The position numbers were made by a program, and so were the translations under genes. A DNA stretch of 30,996 nucleotides, from assembly GCA_002449595.1 (NCBI GenBank), contig DJXE01000034.1, forward strand, positions 1 to 30,996. Reading direction: 5' to 3'. Position 1 is the stretch's first letter, and the number at the start of each line of letters is the position of its first letter. The DNA comes from Lachnospiraceae bacterium UBA7012 (GTDB lineage Bacteria; Bacillota; Clostridia; Lachnospirales; Lachnospiraceae). The notes beneath the pieces were generated by a model. It was not told where the DNA came from, made no database searches, and saw only the letters and a program-made list of their open reading frames with translations. Shown here one piece after another: positions 17,672 through 24,934 of the stretch.

Positions 17672-17795
17672 CGCGCGGACTGAAGAAGGACATGGATGGG
17701 AACGCGCGGACCGGAGAAGGATATGAAATGCGACGCACGGCTCAGAGAAATAATGAGCGTGAATACGGATACCGGAGAAGAACATGAGCGGAAAT
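17672..17795 (+). repeat. four tandem ~31-bp units each ending in a ribosome binding site and ATG
   Basis: Units start near 17672, 17703, 17734 and 17764. Each reads roughly CGCGGACNGGAGAAGGANATG, and the ATGs lie at 17692, 17723, 17753 and 17784, 30-31 bases apart. The last ATG is the start of the four-cysteine protein gene. The array therefore appears to be a multiplied translation-initiation region. Confidence 0.7.
17692..17787 (+). CDS. possible 31-codon upstream ORF coupled to the four-cysteine gene
   Basis: Starting at the first repeat ATG, which is preceded by GAAGAAGGA, a 31-codon frame (MDGNARTGEGYEM onward, very Arg-rich) ends in TGA at 17785-17787. This overlaps the ATG of the next gene as ATGA, a typical coupling arrangement. 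The peptide itself resembles nothing I know and is largely encoded by the repeats, so it may be translated only to deliver ribosomes, or not at all. Confidence 0.25.
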   Translation: MDGNARTGEGYEMRRTAQRNNEREYGYRRRT

Positions 17796-17975
17796 GAATG
17801 CGATACATGCGCGTACTTCGCGTATGACGAAGAATTTGACGAGTATTACTGCTCGGTGGACGTCGACGAGGACGACTACGCCCGCATGATGCAGGAGGAA
17901 ACGGGGTACAGGAACCGCTGCCCGTACTGGGTGAACGGGGACGAGTACGCGGTCGTCCGGCACCAGGCGTTCTGA
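17784..17975 (+). CDS. 63-residue four-cysteine acidic protein (DUF6472-like)
   Basis: A small acidic cytoplasmic protein. It begins MSGNECDTCAYFAYDEE, and contains DEYYCSVDVDEDDYARM and RCPYWVNGDEYAVVRHQ. The four cysteines (6, 9, 23, 46) have a CxxC...C...C arrangement suggestive of a small zinc-binding fold. I recognise it as a family common in Clostridia, DUF6472 as I recall, with no known function. GGAGAAG precedes the start, which is the last of four repeated initiation regions. The SPFH gene lies 179 nt downstream. Confidence 0.8.
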   Translation: MSGNECDTCAYFAYDEEFDEYYCSVDVDEDDYARMMQEETGYRNRCPYWVNGDEYAVVRHQAF

Positions 17976-17994
17976 GGCGTTCGCGCAGCGGGAT

Positions 17995-18030
17995 TTGACT
18001 GTGGAATTCGCCTCTGAAATAGCGTAAAAT
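17995..18030 (+). promoter_or_regulatory. possible promoter upstream of the SPFH gene
   Basis: TTGACT (17995-18000) is a good -35, but the nearest AT-rich -10 candidates are AATAGC (17-nt spacing, poor) and TAAAAT at 18025-18030 (24-nt spacing, too long). The assignment is weak. A leader of about 120 nt with short GC-rich inverted repeats follows. Confidence 0.3.
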
Positions 18031-18154
18031 AATGGTGTATGCGGATCCGGGCAGCGGGAAATCTCCCGCAGCAGATTCATTCCGCAGGAATACAGATGAT
18101 CCGCCGGGACAGGAACGGGATCACGGCAAAATGGGAGAAATGAGGAGGTAAACT

Positions 18155-19456
18155 ATGGGACTGATAGCAGCGGCACTCGGTTCAGCAAACGGCGTTCTCG
18201 CCGATCAGTGGAAAGAGTATTTCTATTGCGATTCTCTCGGACCGGACGTCCTTGTCAGCAAGGGCAGACACTCCAGAGGCGGCAGAGGCACCAACTCCAA
18301 GGGAAGTGATAACATCATTTCCAACGGATCCGTGATCGCGGTCAATGAAGGCCAGTGTATGATCATCGTCGACCAGGGCGAGATCGTTGAGGTCGCTGCG
18401 CAGGCGGGCGAGTATACATTCGACACTTCCAAGGAGCCCTCGATCTTCGCAGGGAATCTGGGCCAGAGCATTCTGGACAGCTTCAAGACGTTCGTGCGCC
18501 GCGTCGGCTTCGGCGGCGACACCGCGAGAGACCAGAGGATCTACTACTTCAACACGAAGGACATCATCGGCAACAAGTACGGCACGGCGAGCCCGGTCCC
18601 GTACCGCGTCGTTGACAAGAACGTGAACCTCGACATCGATATCGCGATCCGCTGCTTCGGCGAATACGCGTACAGAATGGTCGACCCGATCCTCTTCTAC
18701 AAGAACATCTGCGGCAACGTGCCGGGCGACTTCACGAGAGACCAGATCGACTCCCAGTTAAAGAGCGAGCTGCTCACACACCTGCAGGAAGCGTTCGCGA
18801 AGATCTCCGACATGGGCATCCGCTACAGCGCACTGCCGGGACATACCGACGATATCGCGAAGGCCCTGAACGAAGTCCTCTCCGACAGCTGGGGCAAGCA
18901 GTACGGCATCCAGATCACAAAGTTCGGCGTCAGCTCCGTCAAGGCATCCGAGGAGGATGAGGACAGAATCAAACAGATCCAGATGGCGGGCGCAATGTCC
19001 AGGCCGGATCTGCAGGCAGGCATGATGACGCAGGCGACGGCTGCAGCGATGCAGTCCGCGGCGAAGAACGAGAGCGCCGGCCCGATGATGGCATTCGCGG
19101 GCATGAATATGGCAGCGAACGCGGGCGGCGGCGTCAACATCGCGGCGCTGAACGCGCAGGCAGCAGCGGCAGGAGCAGCTGCGGCACCGAAGATGGAGCC
19201 CGCCAGCGGCTGGAAGTGCCCGAACTGCGGCGCGGAAGGCAACCAGGGCAAGTTCTGCGGCAATTGCGGAACAGCGAAGCCCGCGGCACCGGCAGCATGG
19301 ATCTGCCCGAAGTGCGGCGCGGAGAACACCGGCAAGTTCTGCGGCAACTGCGGCACGGCGAAGCCGGAAGAAGCTGCTGAGTGGACGTGCCCGAGCTGCG
19401 GCTCCAGAGGCAACACCGGCAAGTTCTGCGGTAACTGCGGGAAGCAGAGACCGTGA
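18155..19456 (+). CDS. SPFH-domain protein with three C-terminal zinc ribbons (YdjI-like)
   Basis: A 433-residue protein. Residues about 30-260 form an SPFH/band-7 domain of the YdjI type once named 'virion core protein': NIISNGSVIAVNEGQCMIIVDQG (quoted in part as SVIAVNEGQCMIIVDQG), PVPYRVVDKNVNLDIDI and the helix with LLTHLQEAFAKISDMGI. An Ala/Met/Gly-rich linker (about 290-345) leads to three consecutive zinc ribbons, each CPxCGx-GKFCGNCG. YdjI in Bacillus is a membrane-microdomain scaffold associated with stress response; there is no transmembrane segment here. GAGGAGG precedes the start. No YdjG or YdjH partner is visible nearby. A terminator follows after 94 nt. Confidence 0.9.
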   Translation: MGLIAAALGSANGVLADQWKEYFYCDSLGPDVLVSKGRHSRGGRGTNSKGSDNIISNGSVIAVNEGQCMIIVDQGEIVEVAAQAGEYTFDTSKEPSIFAGNLGQSILDSFKTFVRRVGFGGDTARDQRIYYFNTKDIIGNKYGTASPVPYRVVDKNVNLDIDIAIRCFGEYAYRMVDPILFYKNICGNVPGDFTRDQIDSQLKSELLTHLQEAFAKISDMGIRYSALPGHTDDIAKALNEVLSDSWGKQYGIQITKFGVSSVKASEEDEDRIKQIQMAGAMSRPDLQAGMMTQATAAAMQSAAKNESAGPMMAFAGMNMAANAGGGVNIAALNAQAAAAGAAAAPKMEPASGWKCPNCGAEGNQGKFCGNCGTAKPAAPAAWICPKCGAENTGKFCGNCGTAKPEEAAEWTCPSCGSRGNTGKFCGNCGKQRP

Positions 19457-19550
19457 GATAGTGAATGGGTAAGTCGGAGCTGTGATCCGACGCCATGACG
19501 GATGGGGTTCTACGTAGGGATGCCGTCCAAGTATAGAATAAGAACATAGG

Positions 19551-19601
19551 GAGCGGCCGTATCCGGAATGCTATCAGCACACTGGGTACGGCTGCTCTTT
19601 T
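19551..19601 (+). terminator. rho-independent terminator after the SPFH gene
   Basis: GAGCGGCCGTA (19551-19561) and TACGGCTGCTC (19587-19597) form an 11-bp stem with one G-T wobble, followed by TTTT. Confidence 0.85.
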
Positions 19602-19620
19602 GTTATCCGCATACGGCGAA

Positions 19621-19672
19621 TGCCGCGACAGTGAGGGAACGCGAAGCGTTCACGAACTGTCGGCATGGCTCA
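19621..19672. repeat. palindromic dispersed repeat, copy B
   Basis: TGCCGCGACAGT (19621-19632) is inverse to ACTGTCGGCA (19657-19666 area) apart from two bases, and the centre is GAACGC-GAA-GCGTTC. The right end 19653-19672 matches 9555-9574 at 19 of 20 positions. It lies at the 3' end of the minus-strand ROK gene, where its hairpin could also act as that gene's transcript terminus. Confidence 0.6.
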
Positions 19673-19683
19673 ATATTGGATAT

Positions 19684-20652
19684 TTACTTTAGCGACTCGG
19701 CCGCGAGCAGCAGCGCGCCCTGCAGGACGATCGCCTCCCCAAGTTCGCAGGGAACGATCCGGTAGCGCCCCTCGCTGCAGATGAAGTCGCGCTCCTTCAC
19801 ATGCGCGCGGATCCGGTCGATCAAAGGATCCCCGATGAGCGAAAAACCGCCGCCGACCGCAATGACTTCCGGCTGCATGAGGCAGAGCACATTGGAGATG
19901 GCGATCGCCATCGACTTCGCGACGCGGTCGATCTCTTCGAGCGCGAAGGGATCTCCGGCGCCTACTGCTTCGCCGAGCATCTGGTTCGTCACGGTGGAAA
20001 CGTCGCCGCCGCACAGCTGCATCAGGAGACTGTCGGAAGGGATGTAATGAGGGGAGCGGAGACGCTTTTCCACGGATTGGCCGGAGCAGAGGAGCTCCAG
20101 TTCCGTGTCCTCGCCGGGGTTGCCGGAGGTCCAGTCGGGGATCCGGGTGTGGCCCAGTTCCGCCGCGCCGACGCCCTGGCCGTCGTAGAGGCGTCCGTCG
20201 ACGATGAGGCTTCCGCCGATGCCGGTGCCGATGTTCGTGTAGAAGAACTGCTTCGTGCTACGGCCGCTGCCGATCCTGTACTCGCCGTATCCGGCGGCGC
20301 TCGAGTCGTTGAACACGAAGGTCGGGATCCCGAAGCGGTCCTCGAACCACTTTTTCAGGCTGAAATTGTCCCATCCCTTGATCTGGACCGACTTCAGGAC
20401 GGTTCCTGTCGCGGTCTCCAGCGGTCCGCCGAAGCCGACGCCGATCGCCCGGACCGGGTCGTCCGCCTGTCCATTTCCACCCCAGCCGTATTCCTGCAGC
20501 AGCGCAGAAGTCTGCGCGTCGAACCACGCCAGGATCCCCTGCGCGCCGTCCTCCGCCTTGACGCGCCCGCGCACGGTCTTCACGATCGTTCCGTCTTCCC
20601 GCCCGAGGGCGAGCTGGAGTTTTGTGCCTCCGATCTCTATCGCAATCAGCAT
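19684..20652 (-). CDS. ROK family sugar kinase without the usual zinc motif
   Basis: A 322-residue kinase of the ROK (repressor, ORF, kinase) family without a DNA-binding domain, so an enzyme that probably phosphorylates a hexose. The N-terminal phosphate motif IEIGGTKLQLALG, a substrate motif GVGFGGPL, the active-site NDSSAAGYGEY, NIGTGIGGSLIVDG and VIAVGGGFS are in family order. The zinc-binding C-x-C-G-x2-G-C-x-E that normally follows ELGH is absent: here ELGHTRIPDW leads to TSGNPGEDTELE. The start at 20652 has GGGAGGAA upstream; an in-frame extension to 20697 has no site. The substrate is undetermined. Confidence 0.9.
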   Translation of the reverse strand: MLIAIEIGGTKLQLALGREDGTIVKTVRGRVKAEDGAQGILAWFDAQTSALLQEYGWGGNGQADDPVRAIGVGFGGPLETATGTVLKSVQIKGWDNFSLKKWFEDRFGIPTFVFNDSSAAGYGEYRIGSGRSTKQFFYTNIGTGIGGSLIVDGRLYDGQGVGAAELGHTRIPDWTSGNPGEDTELELLCSGQSVEKRLRSPHYIPSDSLLMQLCGGDVSTVTNQMLGEAVGAGDPFALEEIDRVAKSMAIAISNVLCLMQPEVIAVGGGFSLIGDPLIDRIRAHVKERDFICSEGRYRIVPCELGEAIVLQGALLLAAESLK

Positions 20653-20918
20653 CTCTTTTTCCTCCCGTATGTAAGCCGGAGCGATCCGGCCATTCACCGC
20701 TTTTTATACGCCGGAAGAGTCAGGCATTCTCATACCATGATACCAAGCATTGCGGGGAGTTGGAAAGGCGGGAACGGGAGTGTTTTGAACAAGAATCACC
20801 GGGATGAAAAAGAAAAGGGATTATTGCCCCATGGTCGGGAAACGAGATACAATATTTAACGAAATGTTTATGGATCAGACGCAATTATGGCACAGTCTGC
20901 GGCGGGTTCTATTGTAAA

Positions 20919-21917
20919 ATGAAAAATAAGAAGAAATATCGGGCGTGGAAACGCCGGCTGTTTGACATCATACAGATCAGCAACACGAGCGACATGCCGA
21001 GCAAGGTGTTCGACATCTTTCTCGTCATCGTCATCATTGCGAACATCACGGTGATGTTCCTGGAGACGTTTCCGGAGCTCCAGCGGTTTAACGGCATCTT
21101 CGACATCGTGGAGCGGGTGACGCTGGCCATATTCCTCATCGAGTATGCGCTGCGGATCTGGACGGCGGAATTCCTCTATCCGAGGAGGTCGAAGAAGGAG
21201 GCCGTGTGGCGGTTCCTGTGGTCCTTCGACGGGATCATAGAACTCCTGACGATCCTGCCGTTCTTCTTCCTGTCGGGCTTTGTGGTCTTCCGGATGCTGC
21301 GCGTGGTGAGGATCTTCCATCTCTTCAGAATCAACGCGACGTATGATTCCTTCAACGTCATCACGGCGGTCCTGATGGAGAAAAAGAACCAGATCCTCTC
21401 TTCATCGTTCATCATCCTGATCCTCATGCTGGCCTCCTCGATCTGCATGTGGAGCGCGGAACATGAGGCGCAGCCGGAACTCTTTAAGAACGCACTCTCC
21501 GGCATCTGGTGGAGCGTCTCGGCGCTGCTGACCGTGGGATACGGGGACATTTATCCGGTGACCTTCGCGGGACGCGTGCTCGCGGTCATCATGTCGTTCC
21601 TGGGCGTCGGTGCAGTCGCGATCCCGACCGGTATCATTTCGGCGGGCTTCGTCGAGCACTACACGAAGGTCCAGGGCGAGGACACCAAGGGTGGAATGCC
21701 GATCCTGCAAATGAAGGCGGGAATCGACAGCAAGTGGATCGGCAAGAGCGTCCGCGAGATCGACGCGCAGTCCAACATGCTGATCCTGATCGCGGAGAGA
21801 AAAGGGAAAACGATCCGCCCCACGGCTGACTACCGCGTGGAGGTCGGAGACAAACTGGCAGTTTACGTGAACGACGACCGGCGTCCCAGCCGGAAAGCGG
21901 GCACAGCAAAGGTATAA
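20919..21917 (+). CDS. six-TM voltage-gated potassium-channel-like protein with C-terminal RCK-like domain
   Basis: A 332-residue ion channel. Hydrophobic segments S1-S4 cover about 30-138; S4 carries arginines at 125, 128, 131 and 137. The pore contains TVGYGD (205-210), the potassium selectivity filter, between S5 (about 160-178) and S6 (about 217-245). The C-terminal 70 residues (IGKSVREIDAQSNMLILIAERKG then a YRVEVGDKL segment) resemble a TrkA-C/RCK C-lobe, a ligand-sensing part. The start has no strong ribosome binding site (GCGGCGGG 15 nt before). Its stop is 14 nt from the ZorA-like start, so the two are almost certainly one operon. That pairing suggests the channel serves the motor module. 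Confidence 0.92.
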   Translation: MKNKKKYRAWKRRLFDIIQISNTSDMPSKVFDIFLVIVIIANITVMFLETFPELQRFNGIFDIVERVTLAIFLIEYALRIWTAEFLYPRRSKKEAVWRFLWSFDGIIELLTILPFFFLSGFVVFRMLRVVRIFHLFRINATYDSFNVITAVLMEKKNQILSSSFIILILMLASSICMWSAEHEAQPELFKNALSGIWWSVSALLTVGYGDIYPVTFAGRVLAVIMSFLGVGAVAIPTGIISAGFVEHYTKVQGEDTKGGMPILQMKAGIDSKWIGKSVREIDAQSNMLILIAERKGKTIRPTADYRVEVGDKLAVYVNDDRRPSRKAGTAKV

Positions 21918-21931
21918 ACGGGAGGAACAGT

Positions 21932-23545
21932 GTGAGCAACAGAAAATGGTATGAGTGGCTTCTGACGATCACTTACGTCGTGATGATCCTGGTGTGCGTG
22001 TACCTGAACGTGTTCACGGCGCAGAAGGAAGGCATCGCGAATATTGCGGTGAACGTTGTGATGTTCCTGATCGTCGGCGCGATCTTCTTGAGCTGTGAGA
22101 TCGGGAGCTTCCTGCCGCTGAACGACCTGATCGCCGACCTGAAGAAGGTCACGGAGAAGATCCGGAAGGATGCGATGAATTCGCACCAGTTCCTCTGGGA
22201 AAAGTACAGTGAGCGGGAAAAACGCGAACTGTTCACAAACGAGACTTTGAAGGAACAGTTCCAGGATTATCTCTATGAGCTCTCGCGCATCGAGCGGATG
22301 GACAAGTCGTACTACAAGAGCGACATCGAGGACTACATCAACTACGACGTGACGGACGCGGTGGTCCACAGGAATATGCTGAACCAGGTCGCGGGCGCGA
22401 TGACCGGCCTCGGTATCCTCGGCACGTTCATCGGTCTTTCGCTCGGCCTGCAGAGCTTCAACACGGGGACGACGGCGGAGATCACGAACAGCATCGCGCC
22501 GCTGATGGACGGCATCAAGGTGGCGTTCCATACCTCGATCTACGGCATGGTCTTTTCCCTCATCTTTAACTTCGTCTACAAGAGCAAGATCGACGAGGCG
22601 GAGAAGGCGGTCGGAGAATTCGTCACCTCCTACAAAAAATACGTCCTGCCGGATACGACGACAGACGGCGTCAACAAGCTGATGGAACTGCAGCAGCAGC
22701 AGACCAAGGCGATCGGCCTGCTTGCGAACACAGTCGGCGTGCAGCTGTCTGAGGAGCTCTCGAATCTGCTGAAGCCCCAGTTTGAAAGGTTCGACAAGAC
22801 GCTGCAGGACTTCGGGAACATGGCGACACGCAACCAGGTCGACGCCCTGAACCAGGTCGTGCACAGCTTCATCGCAGAGATGAACAAGTCGCTGAGCGGC
22901 TCCTTCTCGCAGATGGCGTACACGATCGACCAGGCGTACCAGCTGCAGCAGGGGAACGCGGACCAGATGAAGGAGATCCTCGCGCACACCGGCGCGACGG
23001 CGGAGAACCTGCACCAGATCGAGGCGCAGACGTCGGCGATCATCGGCGCGCTGGACTCGTACACAAAGGACGTGCGCGACATCCAGACCGAGTTCGCGGA
23101 CAACATCTCCAACCTGCAGGTGCAGTCGGCGTCGAACGAAGTGCTCGTGCGCCAGGAGCAGAAGTACCTGTCCGACCTCGTGACCTACCGCAAGTCGATG
23201 GACGACTCGATCAGCACCTTCAGCAGGCAGCTGAAAGTGCAGGAGAACCTGCTCGCGAACTTAAACCGCGCGCTCACGAACCTGCCGAAGGACATCGACG
23301 ACACCTTCCACGTGATCGACGACAACCTCGTCGAGGTCGAGACGCACTTCCGCGACACGATCCTGCAGATCAAGGAAGTGACCGACCAGGTCCCGGACGT
23401 GATCGCGGATTCTTACGACGATATGCAGAAGGCACTGAACCGCGCCGCGGACGCGGTCGAAGACCTGAGCGCTACCGTGGAAAATCTTGCGCGTGAGAAC
23501 GGAAACGGCGGAAACGGCAGCGGCCGCGGGACCTGGAGAAGATAA
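21932..23545 (+). CDS. ZorA-like MotA/TolQ/ExbB proton-channel protein with long tail
   Basis: A 537-residue protein. TMs are at about 9-29, 36-56, 152-175 and 196-216. TM3/TM4 have the MotA/ExbB core (GLGILGTFIGLSLGLQ; then IKVAFHTSIYGMVFSL). Residues 217-537 form a long helical, coiled-coil tail rich in Gln, Asp and Leu, ending in a Gly/Asn stretch. This is the plan of ZorA, whose five subunits form a proton-driven stator with an intracellular tail in Zorya defence; known ZorA proteins are usually longer. The start is GTG with GGGAGG at 21920-21925. It sits between a potassium-channel gene and a MotB/OmpA gene. A non-defence MotA-like function is possible. Confidence 0.82.
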   Translation: MSNRKWYEWLLTITYVVMILVCVYLNVFTAQKEGIANIAVNVVMFLIVGAIFLSCEIGSFLPLNDLIADLKKVTEKIRKDAMNSHQFLWEKYSEREKRELFTNETLKEQFQDYLYELSRIERMDKSYYKSDIEDYINYDVTDAVVHRNMLNQVAGAMTGLGILGTFIGLSLGLQSFNTGTTAEITNSIAPLMDGIKVAFHTSIYGMVFSLIFNFVYKSKIDEAEKAVGEFVTSYKKYVLPDTTTDGVNKLMELQQQQTKAIGLLANTVGVQLSEELSNLLKPQFERFDKTLQDFGNMATRNQVDALNQVVHSFIAEMNKSLSGSFSQMAYTIDQAYQLQQGNADQMKEILAHTGATAENLHQIEAQTSAIIGALDSYTKDVRDIQTEFADNISNLQVQSASNEVLVRQEQKYLSDLVTYRKSMDDSISTFSRQLKVQENLLANLNRALTNLPKDIDDTFHVIDDNLVEVETHFRDTILQIKEVTDQVPDVIADSYDDMQKALNRAADAVEDLSATVENLARENGNGGNGSGRGTWRR

Positions 23546-23546
23546 A

Positions 23547-23623
23547 GGCGGTTCCCGTGACGGCCGCGCAATGATGGCGGTGATAGGCGGTTCCCGCGAC
23601 AGCCGCGTAATGAGGGCGGCGAA
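23547..23623 (+). repeat. 39-bp tandem duplication between the ZorA- and ZorB-like genes
   Basis: Two units start at 23547 and 23586, each beginning GGCGGTTCCCG and containing GCCGCG and AATGA, with only a few differences. They lie right after the ZorA-like stop. The period is a multiple of three. Confidence 0.75.
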
Positions 23624-23654
23624 GTGCGGAACGCAGTGACGATAAGGACGATCC

Positions 23655-24587
23655 ATGGCGAGAAGAATTCATAGAAAACAGGACGAAGAGACCACCTACT
23701 GGCTCTCGTATTCGGACATGATGGCAGGACTGCTCCTGACGTTTGTCCTCATTATCGCGGTGACCATGCTCCGCGCGCGCGTCCAGTATGACGAGAAGGA
23801 ATCCCAGCTCCTCGGCAAGGAGCAGGAGCTCATCATCCAGTCTGACGCGCTGAAGGACGAGCGGGCGCTGGTCGCGTCGCAGCAGGAACTGCTGGACGAA
23901 CAGGCGAAGGTCCTTGCCACGCAGCAGGCCGCACTCGATGAACAGGAGGCACGGATCGTCTCCCAGGCGGAGGATCTGCGGCGCCAGAACGAACTCCTCG
24001 ATGAGTTGCAGAAGCTCATGGGAGAGCAGCAGGCGAAGCTCGACAATATCATCGGCGTCCGAAGCGACCTGATCGAGGCGCTGCGCGCCGAGTTTGAGAA
24101 CTCCAACGTCCACATCGCGGTCGATGAAAAGACCGGCGCGATCACCTTTGACTCCAGCATTCTCTTCGAGTACAACGCGTCGGAGCTCAAGCCGAGCGGC
24201 GAGCAGTTCCTGAAGGAATTCCTGCCGCGCTACGTCAGCATCCTGCTCGGGCCGGAGTACCGCGAGTACATCTCCGAGATCATCATTGAGGGCCACACGG
24301 ATAACGAGGGCACCTACATCTACAACCTCGACCTGTCGCAGGAGCGCGCGTACTCTGTCGCGGAGTACTGCCTGTCCGACGACAGCGGCATCCTGAACAA
24401 GAGCACGCTGGAGCGCTTGCGCGAGGTCGTCTCCTGCACGGGCCGGTCCTACAGCGATCCCATTCTGGACGACAAGGGCAAGGTCGACCAGGAAGCTTCC
24501 CGCCGTGTAGAATTCCTCTTCCGCTTAAAGGACGAGGAGATGATCCGCGAGATGATCGAGATCCTGAGCGGCGACGCGGAGTCGTAA
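23655..24587 (+). CDS. ZorB-like MotB/OmpA peptidoglycan-anchored motor partner
   Basis: A 310-residue protein with one N-terminal TM (about 22-40) preceded by SYSDMMAGLLLTF; Asp21 occupies the place of the proton-carrying aspartate of MotB, ExbD-type proteins and ZorB. A long coiled coil (about 45-140) follows, then an OmpA-like peptidoglycan-binding domain: FEYNASELKPSGEQFL, IIEGHTDNEGTYIYNLDLS, ERAYSVAEYCL and ASRRVEF. The arginine and aspartate of the binding site are present. AAGGACG precedes the start. It lies 109 nt after its partner; no zorC, zorD or zorE follows, and a terminator ends the unit at 24681. Confidence 0.87.
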   Translation: MARRIHRKQDEETTYWLSYSDMMAGLLLTFVLIIAVTMLRARVQYDEKESQLLGKEQELIIQSDALKDERALVASQQELLDEQAKVLATQQAALDEQEARIVSQAEDLRRQNELLDELQKLMGEQQAKLDNIIGVRSDLIEALRAEFENSNVHIAVDEKTGAITFDSSILFEYNASELKPSGEQFLKEFLPRYVSILLGPEYREYISEIIIEGHTDNEGTYIYNLDLSQERAYSVAEYCLSDDSGILNKSTLERLREVVSCTGRSYSDPILDDKGKVDQEASRRVEFLFRLKDEEMIREMIEILSGDAES

Positions 24588-24649
24588 GCCGGGGCGCCGG
24601 CCACGGGACCGGCGCATTCTTCGACGGTGGTCATCTCATTGGAAGAAGC

Positions 24650-24681
24650 AAGATCCTGCCGGCAGCCGACAGGATCTTTTT
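24650..24681 (+). terminator. rho-independent terminator of the channel-ZorAB operon
   Basis: AAGATCCTG (24650-24658) and CAGGATCTT (24670-24678) form a perfect 9-bp stem with an 11-nt loop and a run of T to 24681. Confidence 0.92.
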
Positions 24682-24710
24682 CTGGCAGGAACCATAGCGT
24701 GCGGCAGCAT

Positions 24711-24908
24711 TACGGCCTAAATTGAGAAAAGGCTCAAAAAGGCCGTAAAAAATCGCGAGCCAGGCGGGAAAGAAGCTAAAATTTACGGCCTAAATTGAGA
24801 AAAGGTTCAAAAAGACCGTAAATAATCGCGAGCCAGGCGGGAAAGAAGCTAAAATTTACGGCCTAAATTGAGAAAAGACTCAAAAAGGCCGTAAATGATC
24901 GAGTCAGG
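24711..24908 (+). repeat. three tandem 73-bp units, each a nested hairpin
   Basis: Units begin with TACGGCCTAAATTGAG at 24711, 24784 and 24857 (the third is partial). Within each, TACGGCCT pairs with AGGCCGTA and TTGAG with CTCAA around a short A-rich loop. Differences between units are few; unit 2 has a wobble and a mismatch in the stem. The array ends 26 bases before the next start codon. Confidence 0.85.
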
Positions 24909-24934
24909 TCTCGGAAAACCAGAAGGAGAGTGTA

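Larger units (their letters stand above)
24588..24934. other. 347-base gene-free region with terminator and three hairpin repeats
   Basis: After the ZorB-like gene come a GC-rich hairpin (GCGCCGG...CCGGCGC), a terminator (24650-24681) and three 73-bp repeats (24711-24908) that lead to the ribosome binding site of the fused hydrolase gene. No open frame of note is present. Confidence 0.7.

Noticed and set aside
19568..19765. Short plus-strand ORF downstream of the SPFH gene
   Set aside because: It starts inside the terminator hairpin loop, runs into the ROK gene on the other strand and has no ribosome binding site.
24711..24908. CRISPR array
   Set aside because: The 73-bp units are contiguous near-identical copies without unique spacers of constant length.
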